This document shows, in pieces, positions 1 through 7,021 of a stretch of DNA of 64,000 bases (the stretch's first letter is position 1; each line of letters begins with the position of its first letter). The stretch lies in contig NZ_AP019736.1 in the NCBI RefSeq assembly GCF_006542685.1, positions 2,220,001 through 2,284,000 of the forward strand, read 5' to 3'. This DNA comes from Alistipes dispar. Its GTDB lineage: Bacteria; Bacteroidota; Bacteroidia; Bacteroidales; Rikenellaceae. Under the pieces are notes generated by a model, which had not been told where the DNA came from, did not search any database, and saw nothing but the letters and a program-made list of their open reading frames with translations. A program made the translations under genes and the position numbers.

Positions 1-162
1 GATTCGGAATACCTCGAGCACGCCAAGAGCGCGCTTTCGACCTTCCGCAACAACTTCCCCAGCTCCGAGGAGTGTTTCTTCAACGAGCTGCAGTCCGGGG
101 CGCGTTATACGGTCACCTGCGGCACGGCTGCCGGTGTCACCACGACGGTGCGTCCCCGCTAA
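1..162 (+). CDS. C-terminal fragment of an unrecognised protein
   Basis: An open frame runs from the first base to a TAA stop at 160-162, giving the last 53 residues of a protein whose start lies outside the window. The tail is Ser/Thr/Gly rich and ends in TTTVRPR; it contains two cysteines. The downstream lptC start lies 22 bases after the stop, so the two genes are probably co-transcribed. I do not recognise the family from this fragment. In other Bacteroidales a gene for a TPR or outer-membrane protein often precedes lptC, but nothing visible here proves that identity. Confidence 0.6.
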   Translation, partial: DSEYLEHAKSALSTFRNNFPSSEECFFNELQSGARYTVTCGTAAGVTTTVRPR

Positions 163-184
163 AGCGGACAGTTCCGCGTTGTAG

Positions 185-1165
185 ATGGAAAAACGCCTGA
201 CGAAATATGGTAGGGTAGCACTCTCCGTTGCGGGGAGTGCTATCTTGCTATTCTCCTGTGCGGAGCGGGAGACGCCTCCGGAGGGCTCCGTGGAGACGAT
301 GATGACCGAGTACAGCGACAGCCTCTCGATCATCATGTCGCGCAACGGCCGTCGGTCGTACCACTTCACGGCGCCGCAGCTCGAAGGCTACACGCTGGCC
401 CGCGAACCGTACCGCGAATTTCGCAGGGGCATCCGGATCACGACCTACAAGGACGATTCGCTCTCGACGGTGGATGCGGTGCTGACGGCCAATTACGCCA
501 TCTATTACGAGAAGCGCGAGCTGTGGGAGGCCAAGGGCAATGTCGTGGTCGAGAAGTCCGACGGCAAGACGCTCTACACCCAGCAGCTCTTCTGGAACGC
601 CCAGACGGACAAGGTCTATTCGAACGTCGATTCGAAGATCGTGCAGAACAACGGCCGCGACGTATTCATCGGCGAGGGCTTCGAGTCGGACGCTTCGTTC
701 AAGGAGTGGCGTTTCCGCCGCATGAAGGGGCGCATGGAGGTCGAGATGAAGAATTCGCCCGACTCGACGGCGTCGGCGCCGGCTCCCGCGGGGGCTGCGG
801 ACGTCGCCGGTAACGGTGCGGCGGGCGGGCCTGATCCGAAAGAGGAATCGTCCGGCGGAGTAAAATCCGGCAGCGGCGGGGAGCCGCGGCGGACGGCGGT
901 CCGCCGTTCGGATGCCGGACCGGAGAGGCCGCGGCTGACGGATTCCGCTCCGGAGCGTCCGTCCGGAAAGGCGCGTGCGTCCGAAGCGGTCCGGTTTCCC
1001 GCAGCCGGGCAGGAGCCGCAGCCGTTGCAGGTGTCGAAGGCTCAGCTCCGGCCGCTCGGACAGTCCGGAGATGCCGTACCCGTGCAGGCGGCCGAGACCC
1101 CGGCGGCGGAGGTTCCGGCGGAGGGCGTGCGTCCGGTCGAATCCCTGAAATCCGAAACCCGGTAG
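185..1165 (+). CDS. lptC: LPS export protein LptC with long disordered tail
   Basis: Likely the periplasmic/inner-membrane LptC component that moves lipopolysaccharide from the LptBFG transporter toward the outer membrane. The 326-residue protein starts with a short basic segment, a hydrophobic stretch and a lipobox ending in LLFSC (Cys25), so it is probably a lipoprotein. Residues about 40-190 match the LptC/OstA-like beta fold (repeated strands such as DAVLTANYAIYYEKRELWEA). From about residue 190 to 326 it is a Pro/Ala/Ser/Glu-rich low-complexity tail absent from typical LptC proteins of about 190 residues. The gene ends 2 bases before the CNNM/CBS transporter gene, a common Bacteroidales arrangement. 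Confidence 0.85.
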   Translation: MEKRLTKYGRVALSVAGSAILLFSCAERETPPEGSVETMMTEYSDSLSIIMSRNGRRSYHFTAPQLEGYTLAREPYREFRRGIRITTYKDDSLSTVDAVLTANYAIYYEKRELWEAKGNVVVEKSDGKTLYTQQLFWNAQTDKVYSNVDSKIVQNNGRDVFIGEGFESDASFKEWRFRRMKGRMEVEMKNSPDSTASAPAPAGAADVAGNGAAGGPDPKEESSGGVKSGSGGEPRRTAVRRSDAGPERPRLTDSAPERPSGKARASEAVRFPAAGQEPQPLQVSKAQLRPLGQSGDAVPVQAAETPAAEVPAEGVRPVESLKSETR

Positions 1166-1167
1166 CG

Positions 1168-2430
1168 ATGCTTTCGATTGTCATTCTCATATTTGCGATG
1201 CTGCTGCTGTCGGCCTTCTTTTCGGGCATGGAGATCGCTTTCACGAGCAAGAACCGCCTGAAACTCGAGATCGACCGGAAGCAGAGCCGGATGTTCGACC
1301 GCATCGCCGAGGTCTTCTCCCGCCATCCGGGGCAGTACATCACGACGATCCTCGTGGGCAACAACATTGCGCTGGTGGTCTATTCGCTGGCCATGTCGCT
1401 CCTGCTGCGGGAGACCTACGGCGCTCTGGGATGGGAGTCGCTGGCCCTCGAAGGCTCCGTGGCGCTCGATACGGCCGTATCGACGCTCGTCATCATCTTC
1501 GTCGCGGAGTTCCTGCCCAAGTCGATCTTCAAGAACAATCCCAATTTCTACTACCGCGCCCTGGCGCCGGCGATCTACTTCTTCTACATTCTGCTCTATC
1601 CGCTGGCGCGCTTCACGACGCTGCTCTCGCACGGCATCCTGCGCCTTTTGGGGCGGCGCGTCAAGGAGCAGGACATCACGCCGAGCTTCAACCGCGAGGA
1701 CCTGGCCGCCCTGCTCGAGGCGAACAATACGGAGCAGCACGCCGAGCCGGACAACGAACTGAAACTTTTCCAGAATGCGCTGGACTTCGCCGACCTGCGC
1801 GTCCGCGACTGCATGGTTCCGCGCGTGGACATCGAGGCGGTGGACATCGAGGAGACCTCGATCGGGCAGCTCACCGCGCGTTTCGTCGATTCGAAGTATT
1901 CGCGGATTTTCGTCTGGCGCGGGTCGATCGACAACATCGTGGGGTACGTCAATTCGAAGAGCCTCTTCACGCGTCCGGCACAGGTCGCCGACGTGATGAT
2001 GGAGGTCAATTTCGTGCCCGAGACGATGCCCCTGCAATCCGTGCTGGAGAATTTCATCAAGCACCGGTCGAACATCGCCGTGGTGATCGACGAGTTCGGC
2101 GGCACGGCGGGGGTGATCTCGCTCGAGGACGTGCTGGAACAGATCTTCGGAGAAATCGAGGACGAGCACGACATTCCCGACCTGACGGAAAAGCGGGTCG
2201 GGGAGGACGAATACGTGCTGTCGTGCCGGCTGGAGGTGAAGTACCTCAACGAAAAATACGGGCTGGGTATCGAGGAGAGCCGGGAGTACGACACGCTGGC
2301 GGGCTTCATCATCTACAATTACGAGGGGATTCCCTCGGCCGGGGAGACCGTCGTGATCGGCGATCTGCAACTGCGCATCCTCCGCACGACGCGCTCGCGC
2401 ATCGAACTGGCGCGGGTGAAAAGGCTCTGA
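1168..2430 (+). CDS. HlyC/CorC (CNNM-CBS) family transporter
   Basis: A 420-residue membrane protein of the hemolysin/CorC family, thought to take part in divalent-cation (Mg/Co) efflux. The order of domains is: an N-terminal CNNM/DUF21 membrane domain with several hydrophobic helices (about residues 1-150, beginning MLSIVILIFAMLLLSAFFSG), a CBS pair (about 200-325, including VVIDEFGGTAGVISLEDVLE), and a C-terminal CorC_HlyC domain (about 335-415). It starts 3 bases after lptC and is surely in the same transcript. The substrate cannot be told from sequence; a link to the envelope is suggested only by the neighbourhood. Confidence 0.9.
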   Translation: MLSIVILIFAMLLLSAFFSGMEIAFTSKNRLKLEIDRKQSRMFDRIAEVFSRHPGQYITTILVGNNIALVVYSLAMSLLLRETYGALGWESLALEGSVALDTAVSTLVIIFVAEFLPKSIFKNNPNFYYRALAPAIYFFYILLYPLARFTTLLSHGILRLLGRRVKEQDITPSFNREDLAALLEANNTEQHAEPDNELKLFQNALDFADLRVRDCMVPRVDIEAVDIEETSIGQLTARFVDSKYSRIFVWRGSIDNIVGYVNSKSLFTRPAQVADVMMEVNFVPETMPLQSVLENFIKHRSNIAVVIDEFGGTAGVISLEDVLEQIFGEIEDEHDIPDLTEKRVGEDEYVLSCRLEVKYLNEKYGLGIEESREYDTLAGFIIYNYEGIPSAGETVVIGDLQLRILRTTRSRIELARVKRL

Positions 2431-2593
2431 CGCCGTCCGGCGTGTTCCGCGTCCGGTTCCCGGGGTGCGTCCTGCCTTCCGGCGGCGGCCGGTTTGCCGG
2501 GCCGGACACCGTCCGCAGGAGCTCTGCGGAGCGGAAATGGACGGCGGCGGAACGGGGTGTTTCCGGGGTGTATTTTTCTTCCGGTCTTCTGTC

Positions 2594-2621
2594 GTTTTTA
2601 CAATTAATTTTACTACCTTTG
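2594..2621 (+). promoter_or_regulatory. Bacteroidetes-type promoter for the PpiD-like gene
   Basis: The -7 element TACCTTTG lies at 2614-2621 in an AT-rich patch, with a weak T-rich -33 region at about 2594-2599. It sits about 40 bases before the ATG at 2661. The 230-base gap upstream (2431-2660) otherwise holds only GC-rich sequence with no recognisable gene. Confidence 0.6.
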
Positions 2622-2660
2622 GCTGATCTTTCGAAACAAAACGAATAATTAACTATTTAT

Positions 2661-4691
2661 ATGGCAAGTTTAAACACCTTACGTACCAAGTTCGGCATCG
2701 TGCTCTCGATCATCATCGCCCTTGCCCTCTTGGCATTCATCCTCTCTTTGAAAACCGAGATGGGTTTCTCGGGCAACGATCCGCGGGTCGGTGTGATCGG
2801 CGGCGAGAAGATCAATTATTCGGAGTATTACGACGAGTACGAGAAGATCAAGAGCCAGAGCGGCGCCCAGGAGGGCGACGAACAGCAGTCGGCGATGCTG
2901 GCCAACGCCACGTGGCAGTCGCTCATCGCTCGCTACGTGCTCACGCCCGGGTTCGAGCGGCTGGGTCTGCGCGTGACGGAGCCCGAACGGATGGCGATGG
3001 CCGGCGGCAAGCAGCCTTCGCAGACCTTCTTCAACGCCTTTGCCGATCCCCGCACGGGTGCCTACAACGTGGCTGCCGTCTCCGATTTCCTGGCGCAGGC
3101 CGAGGCCAATCCCCAGGCGGCGCAGGCGTGGGCGCAGCTCAACGAGCAGGCCCGCATGGAGCGCGAGATGCAGAAGTTCTTCGGACTGGTCAGGGGCGGC
3201 GTGTACGTCAATGCGCTCGAAGTGGCGCGCGGCGTCGAGGCGGCCAACGACACCTATGCGGGCAAGTGGGCCGGCAAGAAGTATTCGGAGGTTCCCGATT
3301 CGCTGTTCAACGTTTCGGATTCCGATCTGCGGGCCTACTACAACAGCCATAAGGACCTGTTCCGGCAGTTGCCGTCGCGCACGATCTCCTATGTTGTGTT
3401 CGAGGTCGCTCCGACGGATGACGACCTGCTGAACCTCGAGAAGAAGGTCACGGAAGTCGGCAAGGAGTTCGCCGTCACCGAAGAACTCAAGTCGTTCGTC
3501 CGTGGCAACCGTAACGGCAAGGTCGCCGACAACTACGTGTCGGCCGCCCAGCTCTCCGAGGAGGAGGCCGAGGCGCTGATGGCCGGGAAGACCTACGGTC
3601 CCGTGCTGAAGAACAACGAGTGGACGATGGCCCGCGTGCTGTCGTCGAAGATGGCTCCCGACACGATCGGCGTGCGCCATATCGTACTGCCCTATACCGA
3701 GGAGAAGTTGGCCGACAGCCTGCTGACGGCGCTTCGCGGCGGGGCCGATTTCGCCGCTGCCGCCGCGCAGTATTCGGTTTACGACGCGACGGCCGCCAAC
3801 GGCGGCGAGGTGGGCGAACTGCCCTTCTCGACTTTTACGGGCGAGTTCGCCGAGGCGCTCGGCGACGCCCGGCAGGGCGATATCGTGAAGATCGCTTCGG
3901 GCGATGCGATCCAGCTCATGCAGGTTTACCGCACCGGTAAACCCGTGAAGCAGGTGCAGGTCGCTTCGATCACCTATCCGGTGGAGGCTTCGGCCGAAAC
4001 GCGCCGGACCGTGCATAACGAGGCGGGCTCCTTCATGGTGAATGCCAAAGGTTCGGCCGAGACGTTCGCCGAGGCGGCTTCGACGGCTGCCGTGACGCCC
4101 CGTGTGGCGGTGATTCCGCAGGGCGAGCGCACGATCCGCGGTCTGGAGGATTCGCGCGACATTACGCGCTGGGCCTATGGCGCCGAGCCGGGCGACGTGT
4201 CGGAGATCTTCCCCGCCGGCAAGGACTACGTGGTGGCCATGCTGACCGAGATCGACGACGACGAGTACGCTTCGGTGGAGAAGATGTCGGCGCAGATCCG
4301 TGCGCAGGTGCTCCGCGACAAGAAGTACGATTATATCGTCGGACAGCTTTCGGGTTCGAGCCTCGCCGAGCAGGCCGCCAGCCTCGGCACGGAGGTGGCC
4401 GATTTCAAGGATGTGACTTTCAGTTCGTTCTATGTGGACGGCCCGGGCTTCGAGCCGCGTCTGGTGGGTGCGATCACCTCGTCGGACAAAGGTGCGGTGT
4501 CGGCTCCCGTGAAGGGTATGTCGGGCGTCTATGTCTTCGAGGTGGAGGACGTGCAGACTGCCGACAAGCAGACCGCCGAGGGCGAGAAGGTCCGTGCGCA
4601 GGCCATGAACGAGAGCATGGCGCAGCAGTTCGCCATTCCGGCCGTGCAGCAGATGGCCGAGATTCAGGACCTGCGAGGCAAGTATTTCTAA
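2661..4691 (+). CDS. PpiD-like periplasmic peptidyl-prolyl isomerase/foldase
   Basis: A 676-residue inner-membrane-anchored chaperone resembling PpiD/SurA that helps outer-membrane and periplasmic proteins fold. One membrane segment at residues about 12-30 (FGIVLSIIIALALLAFILSL) is followed by a SurA_N/PpiD_N-type helical chaperone domain (about 40-230), then a PPIC/rotamase domain (about 335-425, starting IGVRHIVLPYTEEKL and containing GGEVGELPFSTF), then a second, weaker rotamase-like region to the C terminus. Size and order match PpiD homologues of Bacteroidetes. It has its own promoter and a terminator, so is probably monocistronic. Co-location with lptC fits an envelope-assembly role. 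Confidence 0.9.
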   Translation: MASLNTLRTKFGIVLSIIIALALLAFILSLKTEMGFSGNDPRVGVIGGEKINYSEYYDEYEKIKSQSGAQEGDEQQSAMLANATWQSLIARYVLTPGFERLGLRVTEPERMAMAGGKQPSQTFFNAFADPRTGAYNVAAVSDFLAQAEANPQAAQAWAQLNEQARMEREMQKFFGLVRGGVYVNALEVARGVEAANDTYAGKWAGKKYSEVPDSLFNVSDSDLRAYYNSHKDLFRQLPSRTISYVVFEVAPTDDDLLNLEKKVTEVGKEFAVTEELKSFVRGNRNGKVADNYVSAAQLSEEEAEALMAGKTYGPVLKNNEWTMARVLSSKMAPDTIGVRHIVLPYTEEKLADSLLTALRGGADFAAAAAQYSVYDATAANGGEVGELPFSTFTGEFAEALGDARQGDIVKIASGDAIQLMQVYRTGKPVKQVQVASITYPVEASAETRRTVHNEAGSFMVNAKGSAETFAEAASTAAVTPRVAVIPQGERTIRGLEDSRDITRWAYGAEPGDVSEIFPAGKDYVVAMLTEIDDDEYASVEKMSAQIRAQVLRDKKYDYIVGQLSGSSLAEQAASLGTEVADFKDVTFSSFYVDGPGFEPRLVGAITSSDKGAVSAPVKGMSGVYVFEVEDVQTADKQTAEGEKVRAQAMNESMAQQFAIPAVQQMAEIQDLRGKYF

Positions 4692-4754
4692 TCCGACCTT
4701 CCCGCGCTCCTGCGCGGGGCGGTCCGTCTGCGGTGCGTGCGCCGCGAAAGAGCG

Positions 4755-4788
4755 AATCCCCGGATCGGTTTTCCCGTCCGGGGATTTT
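4755..4788 (+). terminator. Hairpin terminator after the PpiD-like gene
   Basis: Perfect 10-bp stem (AATCCCCGGA at 4755-4764 with its complement at 4777-4786) and a 12-base loop, followed by a short run of T. The arms carry A on one side and T on the other, so it may act in both directions. Confidence 0.65.
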
Positions 4789-4972
4789 CCGTCTCTGTCG
4801 GGAAGGGCGGTATGCCGTGCTGCCGGAACGGTCCGTGCCGCCCGATTTCGGCCCGGGGAGGGCGGTCCTGTTGCCGGACATGTCTTGAAATTTTCCGTCC
4901 GGAATCCCGGGGCGTGTTTCCCGAAACGTAAAAATTCCACTCCGGCCGTGCGTCGTGCGGCATTCTTTTTCG

Positions 4973-4980
4973 TATCTTTG
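4973..4980 (+). promoter_or_regulatory. -7 element of the alcohol dehydrogenase promoter
   Basis: TATCTTTG at 4973-4980 matches the Bacteroidetes -7 consensus TAnnTTTG exactly. The start codon follows at 5100, giving a leader of about 115 bases; I see no clear -33 TTTG at the ideal spacing. Confidence 0.5.
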
Positions 4981-5099
4981 TAAAGAGCGCAGCAGGTCCG
5001 GAGTCCTTGGGAGGGCCCGTTCCCGGGACGGGAGGGTTCCGGCCGTCGTTGCGGCCCGCTTCGTGCAGGAGATTTCACACAAGACAAACGATAAACGGT

Positions 5100-6242
5100 A
5101 TGAACAATTTCATCTATCACAATCCGACCGAGCTGGTTTTCGGCAAGGGGCAGATCGCCCGGCTCGCAAAACTCATTCCCGCCGACAAACGCATCATGAT
5201 TACGTTCGGCGGCGGCAGCGTCAAGCGCAACGGCGTTTACGAGCAGGTGATCCGGGCGCTCGAGGGACGCGAGGTCGTGGAGTTCTGGGGCATCGAGGCG
5301 AACCCGTCGGTCGAGACGCTGCGCCGCGCCATCGCGCTGGGCAAGGAGCGTCGGGTGGATTTCCTGCTGGCCGTGGGCGGCGGTTCGGTGATCGACGGCA
5401 CGAAACTCATCGCCGCCGGGCTGCTTTACGAGGGTGACGCCTGGGAGATCGTTCTGAAGGGAAAGGCCGGGAAGACCGTGCCGTTGGCGACGGTGCTCAC
5501 GATGTCGGCCACGGGCTCCGAGATGAACAACGGAGCCGTCATTTCGCGTTACGAGACGAAGGAGAAGTACGCCTTCTACGGGGATTATCCCGTCTTTTCG
5601 ATCCTCGATCCCGAGACGCTCTACTCCCTGCCCGTGCGACAGATCGCCTGCGGACTTTCCGATACCTTCGTACATGTGCTGGAGCAGTATATGACCACCC
5701 CCGGGCAGTCGCGCCTGATGGATCGCTGGGCCGAGGGGATTCTCCATACGGTGATCGAGATCGCGCCCCGCGCCCTGGCCGAGCCGCGCGACTATGCGGT
5801 GATGTCGGAGTATATGCTCGCGGCGACGCTGGCGCTGAACGACATGATCCGCATGGGCGTGACGCAGGACTGGGCGACGCACATGATCGGCCACGAACTG
5901 ACGGCGCTGCACGGCCTGACGCACGGCGCGACGCTGGCGATCGTCATCAACGGCACGCTGCGCGTGCTGCGCGAACAGAAGCGCGGGAAGTTGTTGCAGT
6001 ACGGCGAACGCATCTGGGGCGTCACGGAAGGGACGGAGGAGGAGCGTATCGACCGGACGATCGAGGCGACCGAACGGTTCTTCCGCTCCCTGGGGCTTTC
6101 GACCCGTCTTTCGGAGGAGGGAATCGGTGCGGAGACCATCGCCGAAATCGAGCGGCGCTTCGATGCCCTCGGCGCGAAGTACGGCGAGGCCGGAAACGTG
6201 GACGGCGCCACGGCCCGCCGGATTCTGGAGGCCTGTCTCTGA
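5100..6242 (+). CDS. Iron-containing alcohol/aldehyde dehydrogenase, YqhD type
   Basis: A 380-residue group III (Fe/Zn-dependent) alcohol dehydrogenase, probably an NADPH-dependent aldehyde reductase like E. coli YqhD. The nucleotide-binding GGGS motif is near residues 99-102. The metal ligands are visible as Asp188, His192, His261 and His275; each is exactly six lower than the YqhD ligands as I recall them (194, 198, 267, 281), which supports close alignment. The ATG at 5100 is chosen because MNNFIYHNPTELVFGKG is the usual family N terminus; the frame is open further upstream without homology. A strong terminator follows the stop. Confidence 0.92.
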   Translation: MNNFIYHNPTELVFGKGQIARLAKLIPADKRIMITFGGGSVKRNGVYEQVIRALEGREVVEFWGIEANPSVETLRRAIALGKERRVDFLLAVGGGSVIDGTKLIAAGLLYEGDAWEIVLKGKAGKTVPLATVLTMSATGSEMNNGAVISRYETKEKYAFYGDYPVFSILDPETLYSLPVRQIACGLSDTFVHVLEQYMTTPGQSRLMDRWAEGILHTVIEIAPRALAEPRDYAVMSEYMLAATLALNDMIRMGVTQDWATHMIGHELTALHGLTHGATLAIVINGTLRVLREQKRGKLLQYGERIWGVTEGTEEERIDRTIEATERFFRSLGLSTRLSEEGIGAETIAEIERRFDALGAKYGEAGNVDGATARRILEACL

Positions 6243-6264
6243 GAGGCCGGATGAGCCAGTATGG

Positions 6265-6299
6265 AAAATCCCCGCAGTCCGGAGACTGCGGGGATTTTT
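6265..6299. terminator. Bidirectional terminator between convergent genes
   Basis: A perfect 15-bp inverted repeat (left arm 6265-6279, right arm 6284-6298) with a 4-base loop, A-tract on the left and T-tract on the right. It separates the alcohol dehydrogenase (+) from the secreted-protein gene (-) and can end transcription from both sides. Confidence 0.9.
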
Positions 6300-6317
6300 C
6301 ATGCGAAAGGGAGAGAG

Positions 6318-6878
6318 TCATTCGTCCACGCCGAACGTGGAGACGTTCAGACTGCCGAGGGCATCGACCGTGATGCCGTATTCGCCCGGCTCGACGTCCC
6401 GGAGGACGATCAGGTAGGAGCTGACGCCGAAACGGCGCGACGTGAAGGGCTGTCTCTCCAGCGTATTGCGCTGCCGGTCGCCGAAAGTGCCGACCGAGGC
6501 GTATTCGGCGACGCGTTTCTTTTTCTTGACCTTGAACCGGAAGACGCTGATGACCGACATCGGGTCGATGCCGTTGTCGGGAACACGGACGATGAAGGCG
6601 ATGCCGTCGTCTTTCCGGAAGCGGTTACGGGCCTGCGTCCCGTTCAGCGTCATTTCTTCGATATGGTCTCTGCCGATGCCGAACAGCTTCTGCCCGGTGG
6701 ACGAACGGTGACGGGGCGTCAGGCTCTCCTGCACGAGCTGTTCGGTCGTGTCGTCCGGCAGGACGGCCAGCGTCTGGCCGATGAATTCGGGTTCGGGCAG
6801 TTTCAGCGGCTCCTCTTGTGCCGTGGCCGCAGCCACGGCGCCGCAGAGGGCGAAAAGTGAAAGCAGAAATCGTTTCAT
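6318..6878 (-). CDS. Small secreted protein of unknown function
   Basis: A 186-residue protein starting MKRFLLSLFALCGAVAAATA, a clear Sec signal peptide with likely cleavage after residue 20. The mature part is about 165 residues, with no cysteine and a basic stretch VKKKKR near the middle; the C-terminal half has alternating hydrophobic residues (SSYLIVLRDVEPGEYGITV) suggestive of beta strands. I do not recognise the family. The start is fixed by the signal peptide although the frame runs further upstream through mutB on the opposite reading. It lies downstream of mutB on the same strand but is separated by a terminator and has its own promoter. Confidence 0.8.
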   Translation of the reverse strand: MKRFLLSLFALCGAVAAATAQEEPLKLPEPEFIGQTLAVLPDDTTEQLVQESLTPRHRSSTGQKLFGIGRDHIEEMTLNGTQARNRFRKDDGIAFIVRVPDNGIDPMSVISVFRFKVKKKKRVAEYASVGTFGDRQRNTLERQPFTSRRFGVSSYLIVLRDVEPGEYGITVDALGSLNVSTFGVDE

Positions 6879-6898
6879 GAATGCGTGGAATTGACGGA

Positions 6899-6930
6899 GC
6901 AAGATAGGACAAATCGCCGCATTGTGCAAA
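6899..6930 (-). promoter_or_regulatory. Promoter of the small secreted protein
   Basis: On the minus strand, TTTG at 6927-6930 is followed after 20 bases by TATCTTGC at 6899-6906 (one mismatch to TAnnTTTG). The start codon lies 20 bases downstream. Confidence 0.6.
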
Positions 6931-6961
6931 TTTTCGGACGGCCGTTTCGGCTGCGGTCCGC

Positions 6962-6995
6962 AAAAAAATCCCCTCCGGTGAATACCGGAGGGGAT
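6962..6995 (-). terminator. Terminator of the mutA-mutB operon
   Basis: A 12-bp perfect stem (6968-6979 with 6984-6995), 4-base loop, followed on the minus strand by seven T. It lies 26 bases after the mutB stop codon. Confidence 0.9.
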
Positions 6996-7021
6996 CGGAA
7001 CGGGTGTTCGCCTGTCGGCTA

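Larger units (their letters stand above)
4692..5099. other. Intergenic region of about 400 bases
   Basis: This stretch holds a terminator hairpin for the upstream gene (4755-4788) and the promoter of the downstream alcohol dehydrogenase (4973-4980). The open frames crossing it on both strands have no family resemblance and look like chance frames in GC-rich DNA. I see no small gene, RNA or repeat here. Confidence 0.6.

Noticed and set aside
2679..6302. A 1200-codon minus-strand frame opposite the PpiD-like and alcohol dehydrogenase genes
   Set aside because: The Arg/His/Leu-rich translation is the usual shadow of GC-rich codons on the other strand. It has no family motif, and the plus-strand genes are unmistakable.
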